Of a DNA stretch of 64,000 nt, positions 1 through 8,641 are shown in pieces (positions within the stretch are counted from its first letter, which is position 1; every line of letters starts with the position of its first letter). Under the pieces are notes generated by a model. That model was not told where the DNA came from. It made no database searches and was given only the letters and a program-made list of their open reading frames with translations. The position numbers were made by a program, and so were the translations under genes. This DNA comes from Deltaproteobacteria bacterium (GTDB lineage Bacteria > Myxococcota_A > UBA9160 > UBA4427), in the NCBI GenBank assembly GCA_029261855.1, contig JAJDAN010000028.1:124001-188000 (forward strand), read 5' to 3'.

Positions 1-248
1 CGCTTGTAGAGCGGCGAGCCGCAACAGCTCGCGAAGTAGCGCTTGATCCCCGGGCTCGATTCCCAGTAGGCCAGACGATCCTCCCCCGAGACGAACGCGA
101 GGTCCCCCGCTCGAACGCCCACCGTCGTACCGAAGCTGGAGCCCGAATGCTTGCGGCAGCGCCAGCAGTGGCAATAGGTGATCGGGCCGAGCAGCTCTCC
201 GCGAATCTCGTAGCGAATCTGCCCACACGCACAGGACCCCGTCAGCAT
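1..248 (-). CDS. GFA/CENP-V family protein, 3' end cut by window edge
   Basis: Reading the minus strand from ATG at 248 gives a zinc-binding GFA (glutathione-dependent formaldehyde-activating-like) domain: SCACGQIRY, then YCHCWRCRKHSG and ASCCGSPLYK at the edge. These Cys pairs match the zinc sites of the family. The start overlaps the stop of the methyltransferase (ATGCTGA), so the two are co-transcribed. The substrate is unknown; most GFA proteins are not proven formaldehyde enzymes. Two more GFA genes lie at 18.5 and 51.7 kb. Confidence 0.85.
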   Translation of the reverse strand, partial: MLTGSCACGQIRYEIRGELLGPITYCHCWRCRKHSGSSFGTTVGVRAGDLAFVSGEDRLAYWESSPGIKRYFASCCGSPLYK

Positions 249-1048
249 GACGCGCCACCGGAGGTGTTCGAAGCCGCGTTGCGCGCAAGCGCGACGAAGA
301 CAGACGCACCCGCTACCGAAGTCCCGCCGCTCGGATCCACGAAGCGAACGGCATCGAAGCCCGCGTCCCGCAGCATCCCCTCGAACTGCGGCTCCGTCCA
401 CCAGCGCGTGATCCAGTCGCGTTCGACGACCTCCGACTCGCCACTGGCGGAGATCCGCTCGTAGCGGAGTCTCCGCGTCAGACACTGATCGTCGTGGTCG
501 ACCTCGAAGGAAACGAGGCCGACCCGTAGGCGCTCGCCAGCATCGGACTCGGCCTCCCTGAAGTGACCCACCTGGCGCTCGATGTACCGGAGTTCGGGGA
601 TCTCGAGCGGGATCAGCGCGGAGCCACCGGGCTCGAGATGCCCATGGATCCGCCCGAGCGCCGCCCGGGCGTCGTCGTCGTTGGTCAGCAGGATGAAGCT
701 CGCCCCCGCCAGGAAGATCGACCGGTAGCGACGTGGTAACGAGAAGGACTGCATCTCCGCCTCGTAGACGGTGACGTCGACTCCGCGCGACTTCGCCAAG
801 GCGAGACAACGGTCGAGCATATCGCGCGAAGCATCGAGCCCTTCGACCTCGTAGCCGCGCGCCACCAGGTCCACCAGGGGCAGACCCGAACCACACGCCA
901 GCTCGAGGGCCGGGGTGCCCGCGCCGTCGAGAAACGCCAGGTAGTCCTCGGCACGCGACCGCTCGGACAGGAGGGGCTCGTAGAGCTCTGCGACGAGCCC
1001 GGTGTAGAACTGCGACGGGCCGCCGGCCGATTTCTCACGACGGCTCAC
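242..1048 (-). CDS. class I SAM-dependent methyltransferase
   Basis: A 268-residue protein with a Rossmann methyltransferase fold: motif I LELACGSGLPL, followed by the acidic motif EGLDAS, and an FLAGASFILL strand. The acceptor substrate cannot be told. I chose GTG at 1048 because it lies just left of the MAPEG stop (TGACGTGAG); an upstream in-frame start at 1078 would overlap MAPEG. It is the middle gene of a MAPEG-methyltransferase-GFA run. Confidence 0.8.
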   Translation of the reverse strand: MSRREKSAGGPSQFYTGLVAELYEPLLSERSRAEDYLAFLDGAGTPALELACGSGLPLVDLVARGYEVEGLDASRDMLDRCLALAKSRGVDVTVYEAEMQSFSLPRRYRSIFLAGASFILLTNDDDARAALGRIHGHLEPGGSALIPLEIPELRYIERQVGHFREAESDAGERLRVGLVSFEVDHDDQCLTRRLRYERISASGESEVVERDWITRWWTEPQFEGMLRDAGFDAVRFVDPSGGTSVAGASVFVALARNAASNTSGGASC

Positions 1049-1049
1049 G

Positions 1050-1487
1050 TCAGGCGCCGATGAACCCAAGGAAGGCACGGCCCGCGATGAACCAGACCGC
1101 CAGCGCCGAGGCCAGGTACATGTAGAAGCGCAGCATCACGATGTTGATGCTGCAGTGAACCAGGCTGTGCAGCACCCGAAATCCTGCGAAGACCCACGCC
1201 GCGGCGAGGTAGACGCCGTCGACTTGCCCCGTCACGAATAGATAGAAGGCCAGCACGTAGAAGACCACCGGGACTTCGAACAGGTTCTTGAAGTTGTCCG
1301 ACGGGTTCGAGACGGACGCCGGTGACAGACGAGCGAGCTCGCCCGGGGTCGCCAGCTGTTCCTGGGTGAGCTGCTGACCCGTGATGAAGGGAACGCGCCG
1401 GACGAACATGAGCACCCACACCGCGAAGGTCAGGAACACCGTCGCGAATACGGGGCCGAAGATGGCGCTCTGTGAGACGGGATCCAT
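1050..1487 (-). CDS. MAPEG family membrane protein
   Basis: A 145-residue protein with four hydrophobic helices. It has FEVPVVFYVLAFYL in helix 2 and a RVLHSLVHC segment in helix 3, both typical of the MAPEG (microsomal glutathione S-transferase-like) family. It likely sits in the inner membrane and may act on glutathione or lipid substrates; the substrate is inferred only from the family. A purine-rich stretch (ggagagag on the coding strand) precedes the ATG. Confidence 0.85.
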   Translation of the reverse strand: MDPVSQSAIFGPVFATVFLTFAVWVLMFVRRVPFITGQQLTQEQLATPGELARLSPASVSNPSDNFKNLFEVPVVFYVLAFYLFVTGQVDGVYLAAAWVFAGFRVLHSLVHCSINIVMLRFYMYLASALAVWFIAGRAFLGFIGA

Positions 1488-1559
1488 CTCTCTCTCCTCC
1501 GTTTACCTGGGCTTGCCTGGGCCTGTTTCAGTCTTGTTTCGGTCTCGCAGGGTCGACTG

Positions 1560-2249
1560 CTACCAGGGATGTTCCTCGCCCTTCCACGTCCAGAAGCGTC
1601 CCGAATGCTCGGGTGTCAGGCCGTTCACGAGAGCCACGAGACCCGCTGCGCTCTCTTCGACGCTGATATCGGCGCCGGGCCCGCCCATGTCCGTGCGAAC
1701 CCAGCCCGGATGAACCGGACAGGCGATGATGCCGTCGGACTCGAGCTCGAGGGCGAGCACCTGCATCACCTTGTTCACCGCCGCCTTCGAGCTGCGGTAC
1801 GCGTAGGACCCGGTGCTCTTGCGGGCGAGCGCCCCCATCTGACTGGAAAGGGTCACGATGCGGGGACGCGCGGCGCGCAGCAGCATCGGGCGCAGGGCCA
1901 TGGCCAGGCGGAACGGCGCGAGCGTGTTGACCTCGAAGGCCTCGAGCCAGGCCCCATAGTCCATGTCGTCGACGCCCTGGCAGTCTCCACCCAGGGTGCC
2001 CGCGTTGTTGATCAGCACGTCGACGGTCTCTTCTGCCAGCGCCCCGGAGAAGGTCGATACCGAGTCGGGCTCGGTGACTGCCAGGCGGCGGACGACGAGA
2101 CTGCCGTCCGAGTCCTCGAGAGCGTGCAGCTCCGTCGCGACTTCGGGGTCGCGGCAGCCCGCCACCACCCGCGCGCCCTCGCCCAGGAAGCGCCGGGTCA
2201 GCTCGAGGCCGATGCCCCGGTTCGCGCCCGTGATGACGAGGGTCTCCAT
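1560..2249 (-). CDS. short-chain dehydrogenase/reductase
   Basis: A 229-residue NAD(P)-dependent SDR. The N-terminal cofactor motif is TGANRGIG, followed by NNAG and the catalytic YxxxK as YRSSKAA, with Ser in LSSQMG. It ends with VHPGWVRTDMGG, typical of classical SDRs close to the C-factor/sniffer group. The ATG overlaps the stop of the EXPERA gene by 4 bp (ATGA), indicating translational coupling. The substrate is unknown. Confidence 0.9.
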   Translation of the reverse strand: METLVITGANRGIGLELTRRFLGEGARVVAGCRDPEVATELHALEDSDGSLVVRRLAVTEPDSVSTFSGALAEETVDVLINNAGTLGGDCQGVDDMDYGAWLEAFEVNTLAPFRLAMALRPMLLRAARPRIVTLSSQMGALARKSTGSYAYRSSKAAVNKVMQVLALELESDGIIACPVHPGWVRTDMGGPGADISVEESAAGLVALVNGLTPEHSGRFWTWKGEEHPW

Positions 2250-2737
2250 CAGGAAGCGGACCCCGTGGCTACCGCTGCACCCGTGCGACCCCAGAAGACG
2301 CGAGCGCCCAGCACCAGGGGAGCGATGAGCCACGGCAGGTTGAACCCCAGGTAGTAGGCCACGTTCGGGGGAGGGTGCGGGCCGAGGAATGTCTGGGTGA
2401 AGTAGAAGAACATGTTCGTCGTCGCGGCACCCGCGTAGAAGAGCCCCAGGGGCAGGATCCACGCCCGCAGGCGCACGAGACCGTAGATCACGCACAGCAG
2501 CACCGGCGCCTGAAACAATCCATCGAACAGGCAGGATGCGATCAAGCTCGGCGGTGGCGCGAGATGCGCCGGCTCTTCGGCGACCGCCCAGTCGTGGAGT
2601 GCCCGCAACGGAGGCCAGGGACTGTCCGCCGACACCGGCACGCCGAGGCCCTCGGGCAGACTGAACAGGAACCCGTAGAGAACGGACACGGAGAAGAACG
2701 CGATGAGAAGGACGTCGAGAGGACGTGCCCCGGGCAT
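2249..2737 (-). CDS. EXPERA/emopamil-binding-like membrane protein
   Basis: A 162-residue, four-helix membrane protein. The last helix carries NLPWLIAPLVL, a sequence typical of the EXPERA domain seen in sterol isomerase and TMEM97-like proteins. Its bacterial role is unknown; sterol or lipid binding is only an inference. It is coupled to the downstream SDR. Confidence 0.65.
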   Translation of the reverse strand: MPGARPLDVLLIAFFSVSVLYGFLFSLPEGLGVPVSADSPWPPLRALHDWAVAEEPAHLAPPPSLIASCLFDGLFQAPVLLCVIYGLVRLRAWILPLGLFYAGAATTNMFFYFTQTFLGPHPPPNVAYYLGFNLPWLIAPLVLGARVFWGRTGAAVATGSAS

Positions 2738-2794
2738 CGCGCAACGCTACCACGACCCGCCCCGCGATCACCGGCAGCACGCCACTCCGCGCCA

Positions 2795-3907
2795 TTACCC
2801 CGCTTGCAGGTACCGGCACGGCAGCCTGCGGTTCAAGGACATCAGCACCCGGTGGGGGAGGGTGCCCTGCCAGGCCGCCAGGTCGTCGAGGGTGATCTCG
2901 TCGTCGCCGCTGCGACCCAGCAGCACGACTGCGTCCCCTTCGCAGGCGCTGTCCAGTCCGGACAGGTCGAGGGAGAGGTACTCGAGCGAGACACCCAGGA
3001 TCGGAACCGAGCGCCCGCCAATCAATGCGCGCGCGCCGGACCCGGCGCGAAGCGATTGATAGCCGTCCACGAGACCGAGCGGGACGACCCCCACTCGCGC
3101 CGGCGCACCGCCACCCCCATAGCCCGCCCCCGGCCCGGGTGCATGCACGTGGATGAGCCAGCTCCGGATCGACTTCAGTACCGGCCGGAAGGCGGCCGCC
3201 CCGGTGAGTTCGGCGAGCCGTGCATCCACCGGTGATAGCCCGTACAGCAAGTGGCCGGGGCACACCGCCGTCGCGCGACTCTTCACGCCGGCCAGGATCG
3301 CCGCGCTCGCGAGTGCCTGACTCATGCGCACCTCGATGCCGTCCGCCGCCAGAGCGGCGAGCAGCTCGTCGAAGTCGGCGAGTCTTTCCCGTGCCCACTC
3401 GAGACCGGCGGCGTCATCGAAGGGCAAGTGCGTGTAGACGCCCTCGACGAAGATCTCGTTGCTGTCTCTGCGACGACCGGACTCGGTGATTCCGCGAATG
3501 AAATCGAAGGCGGAACGCAACGGAACCCCGAGCCGACCGAGACCGGCGTCGACCTTCACGCAGACGCCCGTCGGCCGGGTCGCCGCCCGCGCGACCGCCT
3601 GCACACCGGCGTCGTTGTAGACGGTGGGCGTGAAGCCCAGGGTGAGGACGCGCGGGATCCCCTGCGGTAGCGGGCCACCGAACAGCATGACCTGCGCATC
3701 CTGGGCCGCCGCACGGATCTCGAGCGCGTCCTCGAGACTCCCCGTCGCGAAGCGCCGTACGCCCAGCTCTCCAAGGCATCCGGCGACCGCGCCGGCGCCG
3801 TGTCCGTACGCGTTGCCCTTGAGCGCGGGGATGATCTCTGTCCCCGCGCCGACCCGCTCACGAATCGCCCGGTAGTTGTGGGCGAGCGCCCCGAGATCGA
3901 TCTCCAT
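2795..3907 (-). CDS. alanine racemase-like PLP enzyme
   Basis: A 370-residue protein with EIDLGALAHNYRAI and the PLP-lysine motif ALKGNAYGHG near residue 30; later KVDAGLGRLG and PVRYGLSP-like segments fit the fold-III barrel plus the C-terminal beta domain. The usual C-terminal VCMDQ-type active-site stretch is replaced by GVSLEYLSLD, so this is a divergent subfamily and may use another amino acid. It lies right of relic gene pieces at 3.9-4.5 kb. Confidence 0.8.
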   Translation of the reverse strand: MEIDLGALAHNYRAIRERVGAGTEIIPALKGNAYGHGAGAVAGCLGELGVRRFATGSLEDALEIRAAAQDAQVMLFGGPLPQGIPRVLTLGFTPTVYNDAGVQAVARAATRPTGVCVKVDAGLGRLGVPLRSAFDFIRGITESGRRRDSNEIFVEGVYTHLPFDDAAGLEWARERLADFDELLAALAADGIEVRMSQALASAAILAGVKSRATAVCPGHLLYGLSPVDARLAELTGAAAFRPVLKSIRSWLIHVHAPGPGAGYGGGGAPARVGVVPLGLVDGYQSLRAGSGARALIGGRSVPILGVSLEYLSLDLSGLDSACEGDAVVLLGRSGDDEITLDDLAAWQGTLPHRVLMSLNRRLPCRYLQAG

Positions 3908-3945
3908 CTCGCGCGGTCGGTCGGACCCGATGGCGTCCGAGGCGC

Positions 3946-4032
3946 TCAGAGCCGTGACTCGCCGGCGAGGTCGTGCTTCGGGTCGCCCTCGAGAAGGCCT
4001 TCCTGCATGTCGACGACGCTGAGCACGTCCAT
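3946..4032 (-). pseudogene. N-terminal relic of an isochorismatase-type hydrolase
   Basis: A 28-codon ORF reading MDVLSVVDMQEGLLEGDP then KHDLAG and a stop. The VVDMQEGLLEG stretch is the first strand and catalytic Asp region of cysteine hydrolases of the isochorismatase family, whose normal length is about 180 residues. The rest is missing, so this looks like a deletion relic upstream of the racemase. Confidence 0.55.
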
Positions 4033-4034
4033 GG

Positions 4035-4415
4035 TCAGGGTGTGAACTCGCCGCGGTGGGTCGCGATCTGCCAGGTGTTTCCCCATGGGTCCGCGATCAT
4101 CGACCGGCGATCGCCATAGGGCAGCTCACGCGGCTCTTCGATCGACGTAGCACCGCGTGCCATCGCCCGGGTGTGGACGGCGTCCGTGTCTTCTACGTAC
4201 AGGTAGAGGAACGCCGTCATGCGTTCGCGTTCCGAGCTGCCGCTCACCATCAGCATCGAATCCCCGATGCGGAGTTCGGTAGGGCGTTCACGATGGAAGT
4301 CGCCCGTCGCGCCGAAGACGTCCCGGACGAACTCGACCAACGCCTCGGGCTCGTCGACCACGATGCGCGGGACCATCGTCGGCCAACCGTCCGGCACGTG
4401 CCGCGCCGACGGCAT
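4035..4415 (-). CDS. VOC (glyoxalase-like) family protein
   Basis: A 126-residue protein of the PhnB-like VOC type. Evidence is RIVVDEPEALVEFVRDVFG at the N terminus and YGDRRSMIADPWGNTWQIA at the C terminus. Metal ligands are not certain. The start overlaps the stop of the 24-codon ORF at 4489 by ATGA. No specific substrate can be given. Confidence 0.8.
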   Translation of the reverse strand: MPSARHVPDGWPTMVPRIVVDEPEALVEFVRDVFGATGDFHRERPTELRIGDSMLMVSGSSERERMTAFLYLYVEDTDAVHTRAMARGATSIEEPRELPYGDRRSMIADPWGNTWQIATHRGEFTP

Positions 4416-4489
4416 CAGCCCGCGCCCTCGACGATCGCCCGAATGAAGGCGCTGCGCCGGACGTGGAGCGGGCCGATCTCGATCCCCAT
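4415..4489 (-). pseudogene. short ORF, likely N-terminal relic of an SRPBCC (AHSA1) protein
   Basis: A 24-residue ORF, MGIEIGPLHVRRSAFIRA and a few more residues, which matches the opening strand of SRPBCC/AHSA1 proteins and then stops. It is preceded by a GGAGG-like site (ccttct region, minus strand gaggaacc) and coupled by ATGA to the VOC gene, so it may now act only as a leader peptide for it. Confidence 0.45.
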
Positions 4490-4526
4490 TCTGGTTCCTC
4501 CCTTCGCGGTTCCCGATTGCCTGTGA

Positions 4527-6626
4527 TCAGTCCTCGCTGGCCGTCGCTCGCGCTCTCTCGACAATGTAGGCCTGCACCAACGTGACCTCGTCCGCGCTCA
4601 ACACGTCCGAGAAGCTCGCCATTCCGTTGTGGACACGTACGCCGCCGAGGACGATGGGCAGGAACTGCTGGTGCGTCTCGGCGGAGGCGAAGCGGAGATC
4701 GGGGACGACGTCCGTCGTCATGGCGAGGATCCCGTGGCAGGGAAGACAATAGGCATTGAAGAGCCCTTCCCCGCGTTTGATCCCGGCGGCGTCCACGCCC
4801 AGCTCGGGGAGAGGGTCCGCCAGCTTGCGTTCGAGCGGCTTGGGGACGGGGATCGTGCCCTTCTCGCCGAGCGCGAAGGTCAGCAGTCGGCCTCGGTTCT
4901 CCCACTTTCCGGCGGCCGCGACCTCGAGATCGCCACCCTCGATGACGCCGCCGCCCCCCCAGCCCGCGAGCACGCTGACGTACTGCACGCCGTCGATCTC
5001 ATACGTGACGGGCGGCGCCACGATGCCGACCCGGACCAGCACTTCCCACAGCCGTTCGCCGCTGTCCGCCGCGTAGGCGGCGAAGCGACCATCCGAAGTT
5101 CCCTGGAAGACGAGGTTGCCCGCCGTCGTCAGCACGCCGCCGTTGAAGGTGCCCGGGTGCTTGACGGTCCAGACGGCTTCCTGACGGATGGGGTCCCAGG
5201 CCTTGAGTTCTCCCCAGGCGGCGGGGATTTCGGAGTTCGCGATCTGCTCGCTGATGCCCTCGATGTCCATGCCGAGATTCCAGGCCTCGGCGATGGGCTG
5301 GAAGTCGGGATCGAGGGAGTAGAAGCCCGCGTACTCGAGCACGGGGATGTAGACGAGCCCCGTGCCGGGATGGAAGGACATCGGGTGCCACAGGTGGCCG
5401 CCGTTGGGAGACGGCAGGATGACGCGGTCGACCTCGTCGTAGTTCGCCTCGGGCGTCTCGACCGGGCGACCCGTTGCGAGGTCGACATGGGTCGCCCAGG
5501 TGACGCGCGAGAACTTCTCGGCCGACAGCAGCTCGCCGGTCTCGCGGTCGAGCACATAGAAGAAGCCGTTCTTGGGGGCCTGCATCAGCAGCTTGCGCGG
5601 CTTGCCCTCCCATTCGAGATCCGCGAGCAGGATGTGTTGGACGGCCGTGTAGTCCCAGTTGTCGGCGGGTGTCGTCTGGTAGTACCAGACGAGCTCACCG
5701 GTATCCGGCCGCAGCGCCAGAATGGAAGAAAGGAAGAGGTTGTCGCCGCCACCCGGGCTCCGCAGCGTGCGCGCCCAGGGCGATCCGTTGCCGGTGCCGA
5801 CGTAAACGAGATCGAGCTCGGGGTCGTAGGCCATGGAGTCCCAGGCCGTGCCGCCGCCACCGAGCTCCCACCAGCTTCCGTTCCAGGTCTTGGCGGCCTG
5901 CTCGAGCTCGGGATGCTCGAAGGGCTTGGAAGGGTCGCCGGGAACCGTGTAGAAGCGCCAAGCCAACGCGCCGGTGACGGCGTCGTAGGCGCTGATGTAG
6001 CCGCGCACCCCGTACTCGGCGCCACCGTTTCCGATCAGCACCTTTCCCTTCACGACGCGGGGTGCGCCGGTGATCGTATAGGGCTTGCTGCGGTCGATGG
6101 TGTTGACGTCCCAGATCACCTTGCCCGTCGCCGCTTCGAGCGCGACCAGACGGCCGTCGATGGTTCCCACGTAGACGCGTCCGTCGACGACGGCGACGCC
6201 GCGATTCACGACGTCGCAGCAGGCGCGGCGGCCCCACGCGCGCGGGACCTTCGGGTCGTGGGTCCACAAAAGCTCGCCCGTCTTCGCGTCCAGCGCATGC
6301 ACGACGCTCCAGGGCGCCGTGATGTACATGGCACCGTCCACCACGATGGGCGTCGCCTCGTGCCCCCGACCCTGACCAGTCTCGAACGACCAGGCGAGAC
6401 CGAGCTGCGAGACGTTGCCCGCGTTGATCTGCGCGAGCGGCGAATGACGCTGCTCGTCCGCGGTACGGCCGTGCGCGAGCCAGCTGGTGCGCTCGGCCTC
6501 TTCCGCGTCAGAGGTCTGCGAACCCGGCGTGCAGGCAAGCGCCCCGAGAAGGAGCGAGCCGAGAAGAAGCGAGCCGAGAAGAAAGGAGCCGAGCAGAAAG
6601 GAGCCGAGCAACGGGATGCGTCTCAT
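4527..6626 (-). CDS. PQQ-dependent alcohol dehydrogenase with C-terminal cytochrome c
   Basis: A 699-residue quinohaemoprotein. After a lipoprotein-type signal ending LLLGALAC there is an eight-bladed propeller with W-motif repeats (for example AATGKVIWD, ALRPDTGELVWYYQ), the adjacent cysteines RRACCDVVNRG used for PQQ stacking, and a C-terminal c-type haem motif CLPCH. It would oxidise an alcohol in the periplasm and pass electrons to its own haem. The signal peptide contains a repeated LLGS unit encoded by 15-bp tandem repeats. Confidence 0.92.
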   Translation of the reverse strand: MRRIPLLGSFLLGSFLLGSLLLGSLLLGALACTPGSQTSDAEEAERTSWLAHGRTADEQRHSPLAQINAGNVSQLGLAWSFETGQGRGHEATPIVVDGAMYITAPWSVVHALDAKTGELLWTHDPKVPRAWGRRACCDVVNRGVAVVDGRVYVGTIDGRLVALEAATGKVIWDVNTIDRSKPYTITGAPRVVKGKVLIGNGGAEYGVRGYISAYDAVTGALAWRFYTVPGDPSKPFEHPELEQAAKTWNGSWWELGGGGTAWDSMAYDPELDLVYVGTGNGSPWARTLRSPGGGDNLFLSSILALRPDTGELVWYYQTTPADNWDYTAVQHILLADLEWEGKPRKLLMQAPKNGFFYVLDRETGELLSAEKFSRVTWATHVDLATGRPVETPEANYDEVDRVILPSPNGGHLWHPMSFHPGTGLVYIPVLEYAGFYSLDPDFQPIAEAWNLGMDIEGISEQIANSEIPAAWGELKAWDPIRQEAVWTVKHPGTFNGGVLTTAGNLVFQGTSDGRFAAYAADSGERLWEVLVRVGIVAPPVTYEIDGVQYVSVLAGWGGGGVIEGGDLEVAAAGKWENRGRLLTFALGEKGTIPVPKPLERKLADPLPELGVDAAGIKRGEGLFNAYCLPCHGILAMTTDVVPDLRFASAETHQQFLPIVLGGVRVHNGMASFSDVLSADEVTLVQAYIVERARATASED
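6541..6610. repeat. 15-bp tandem repeat in the PQQ dehydrogenase signal sequence
   Basis: About four to five copies of a unit close to gagccgagaagaagc, each coding for LLGSF/LLGSL on the minus strand. Copy-number change would keep the frame and only lengthen or shorten the hydrophobic core. Confidence 0.8.
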
Positions 6627-6649
6627 GGAGCTCCTCTGCGCGAACGTCG

Positions 6650-7546
6650 TCAGGTACCGCCGAAATGCTCGCTGAGCACCTCGTCGATCACGTGCCTGGA
6701 CGCCCCGACTTGCGACGACTCGCCCGGGTCGGCGCGAGCCACCGTGATCAGAGCCTTCCACAGCGCCCAACCGCGCGCTCGCGCCCAGGTCTCCTCGTCG
6801 GCGAGAAGGGCCCTACGGAAGGCCTCCCGACTCGTTTCGGAGAGGAAGGTCCAGGCGATCACGAGGTCGCATGCGGGGTCTCCAACCGCCGAGCAGCCGA
6901 AATCGATGACGGCGCTCAGACGCCCTTCCTCTACCAGCAAGTTGCCGGAAGCGACGTCCCCATGGACCCAGACCGGCCTGGCCTTCCACGTCGCGTTGCA
7001 GGCAACCTCCCACACCGCACTCGCGGCTTCGGTGTCGATCTGGCCCCGCAAGGCGGCAATCGCGGTGCGGGTCTCGGCATCGTAGACAGACAGGGGCCCG
7101 CCGCGGAAGAAGTTGTGGGTTCCCGGAGCAGGCCCGCCGACTGGATCGATCTGCTGCAACGCCACGAGGAAGTCCGCCAGCTCGGTCCCGAATGCGTCGA
7201 GATCCTCGATGCCTGCCTCGGCCGCGGGATCGCCGTCGAGCCAGCGGTACACCGACCAGTGCCAGGGATATCCGGCGTCGGGCACCCCCATGGCCAGGGG
7301 CACCGGGACGGGCAGGGGCAGCAGTGGGGCGAGCGTCGGCAGCCAGCGGTGTTCCTTCTCGACCTGGCCGGCGTACCACCTCGCACTCGGCAGTCGCACG
7401 GACATCGTCTCGCCGAGGCGGAAGGTCTGGTTGTCCCAACCACCGGGGTCGACGCGCTCGACGGGAAGCTGCGCCCATTCCGGGAACTGCGCGCCCACCA
7501 GTCGAGTCACGAGGGACGCGTCGATCCGGCTTCGGCGAGCCGTCAA
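6650..7546 (-). CDS. aminoglycoside phosphotransferase (APH) family kinase
   Basis: A 298-residue kinase-like protein. The Brenner motif WVHGDVASGNLL (catalytic Asp) and the metal motif VIDFGCSAVGDPACDL are clear. This subfamily (PGGWDNQTFRLG at the N terminus) is common on chromosomes and is usually not a resistance enzyme. It lies 3 bp from the stop of the next gene and upstream of the PQQ dehydrogenase in the same direction. Confidence 0.85.
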   Translation of the reverse strand: MTARRSRIDASLVTRLVGAQFPEWAQLPVERVDPGGWDNQTFRLGETMSVRLPSARWYAGQVEKEHRWLPTLAPLLPLPVPVPLAMGVPDAGYPWHWSVYRWLDGDPAAEAGIEDLDAFGTELADFLVALQQIDPVGGPAPGTHNFFRGGPLSVYDAETRTAIAALRGQIDTEAASAVWEVACNATWKARPVWVHGDVASGNLLVEEGRLSAVIDFGCSAVGDPACDLVIAWTFLSETSREAFRRALLADEETWARARGWALWKALITVARADPGESSQVGASRHVIDEVLSEHFGGT

Positions 7547-7550
7547 ACGG

Positions 7551-8168
7551 TCAGGACACCGACGCGGACGACTTGCGGATCACGGCCGCCCGGAGGAAGT
7601 GCATGCGGTCCTGCCCCCAGTACAACCTGTCGGCGAAGACGAAGCTGGGGACGCCGAAGATGCCATCGCGCTCGACACCCAGCCGCCAGGCGTCCGACGT
7701 CCGAGCGCGAAGCTCGCTCGAACGCGCTGCCGCGAGGATTGCGTCCGGGTCCAGGTCTGCCCGGCGAGCCGCATCGGCGATCACCGCGTCGTCCCCCACG
7801 TCGAGACCTTCCGAGAAGCGCTTGCGGAAGACTTCCAGCATGAAGGCCTGTCCCGCGCCCTGTTGGTCGGCGCCGAGAAACGCCGCGTGCGGCGTGGGCC
7901 AGTCGGTGTCGGTAGAAGGCGGGAACCGGACCGCGAGCCCCTGCTCGCGCGCCAGGCGCGGAATGTCCTGGCCGATGTAGGCCTGCTTCTCTGGCAGCGC
8001 CGAAGGATCGTTGGGGAAGAGCCCGGGTGTCGGGAAGATCGGGATCCTCTCGATCGGCACACCCAGGTCTCCCAGCTGGGACTCGAGCCGCTCGGCGGCG
8101 AGCCACGCGTAGGGGCTGCGGAAGCTGAAGTAGAAGCGGATGGACCCGCTCGGCTGCGGCTCGGTCAT
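7551..8168 (-). CDS. DsbA-family / 2-hydroxychromene-2-carboxylate isomerase-like protein
   Basis: A 205-residue thioredoxin-fold protein. RFYFSFRSPYAWLA at the start and IFGVPSFVFADRLYWGQDR near the end are hallmarks of the HCCA isomerase branch, which uses glutathione and a Ser in place of Cys (SFRSPYAW). The role is likely a GSH-dependent isomerase of aromatic breakdown. A second copy is at 11.8 kb, beside a GST. Confidence 0.85.
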   Translation of the reverse strand: MTEPQPSGSIRFYFSFRSPYAWLAAERLESQLGDLGVPIERIPIFPTPGLFPNDPSALPEKQAYIGQDIPRLAREQGLAVRFPPSTDTDWPTPHAAFLGADQQGAGQAFMLEVFRKRFSEGLDVGDDAVIADAARRADLDPDAILAAARSSELRARTSDAWRLGVERDGIFGVPSFVFADRLYWGQDRMHFLRAAVIRKSSASVS

Positions 8169-8169
8169 G

Positions 8170-8625
8170 CTATTCGACGCCCAATCTCTTCCGGAAGCAC
8201 ACGATTCGCTCGACCTCTTTGTAGCCGAGCGCGCGGTGAGCTGCCTGGCTCCCCTCGTTGACCAGCTCGGCGTCACTCGCCATCTCCATCAGCCCGCGCG
8301 ACGACGCCCACGCTTCTGCGGCGGCGACGAGTTGCGCGCCGACACCCGCGCGACGCAGATCCGGGTCCACCCACCAGCCCTCGATGTAGCCCACCGGCGA
8401 CGAGCTGCAGCCTTCCGCATAGGCCCGGGTGCCCACTTCGAGAAAGCCACCGAGACCGCCCGCATCGCGCACCGCGACGAGAGTCGCGAGGTCGGGGCTC
8501 GCGGCCTCGAACCAGGCATCGATGTCGGGTTCGTGGTTCGGGGCCGACTCCGGCCACAGCAGCGCCCGCATGCGGATCCATTCGGGCTTGTCGCGCGTTT
8601 CGACGGGGCGAATGCGAACCTTCAT
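8170..8625 (-). CDS. GNAT acetyltransferase, AAC(6')-like
   Basis: A 151-residue GNAT. EWIRMRALLWPES at the N terminus and GYIEGWWVDPDLRRAGVG (acetyl-CoA loop) match the AAC(6')-I branch of acetyltransferases. Sequence likeness alone does not prove aminoglycoside acetylation. It ends 2 bp before the isomerase gene start. Confidence 0.8.
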   Translation of the reverse strand: MKVRIRPVETRDKPEWIRMRALLWPESAPNHEPDIDAWFEAASPDLATLVAVRDAGGLGGFLEVGTRAYAEGCSSSPVGYIEGWWVDPDLRRAGVGAQLVAAAEAWASSRGLMEMASDAELVNEGSQAAHRALGYKEVERIVCFRKRLGVE

Positions 8626-8641
8626 GCCAGGGCCCGCGCCG

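Noticed and set aside
2375-3235. Long plus-strand frames opposite the minus-strand genes (also 4629-7085 and 6665-7843)
   Set aside because: They are GC-driven shadows with Arg/Pro/Gly-rich composition and no domain signals.
8170-8625. Aminoglycoside resistance gene
   Set aside because: The AAC(6')-like and APH-like genes are in a chromosomal-style operon and show only family-level likeness; resistance cannot be claimed.
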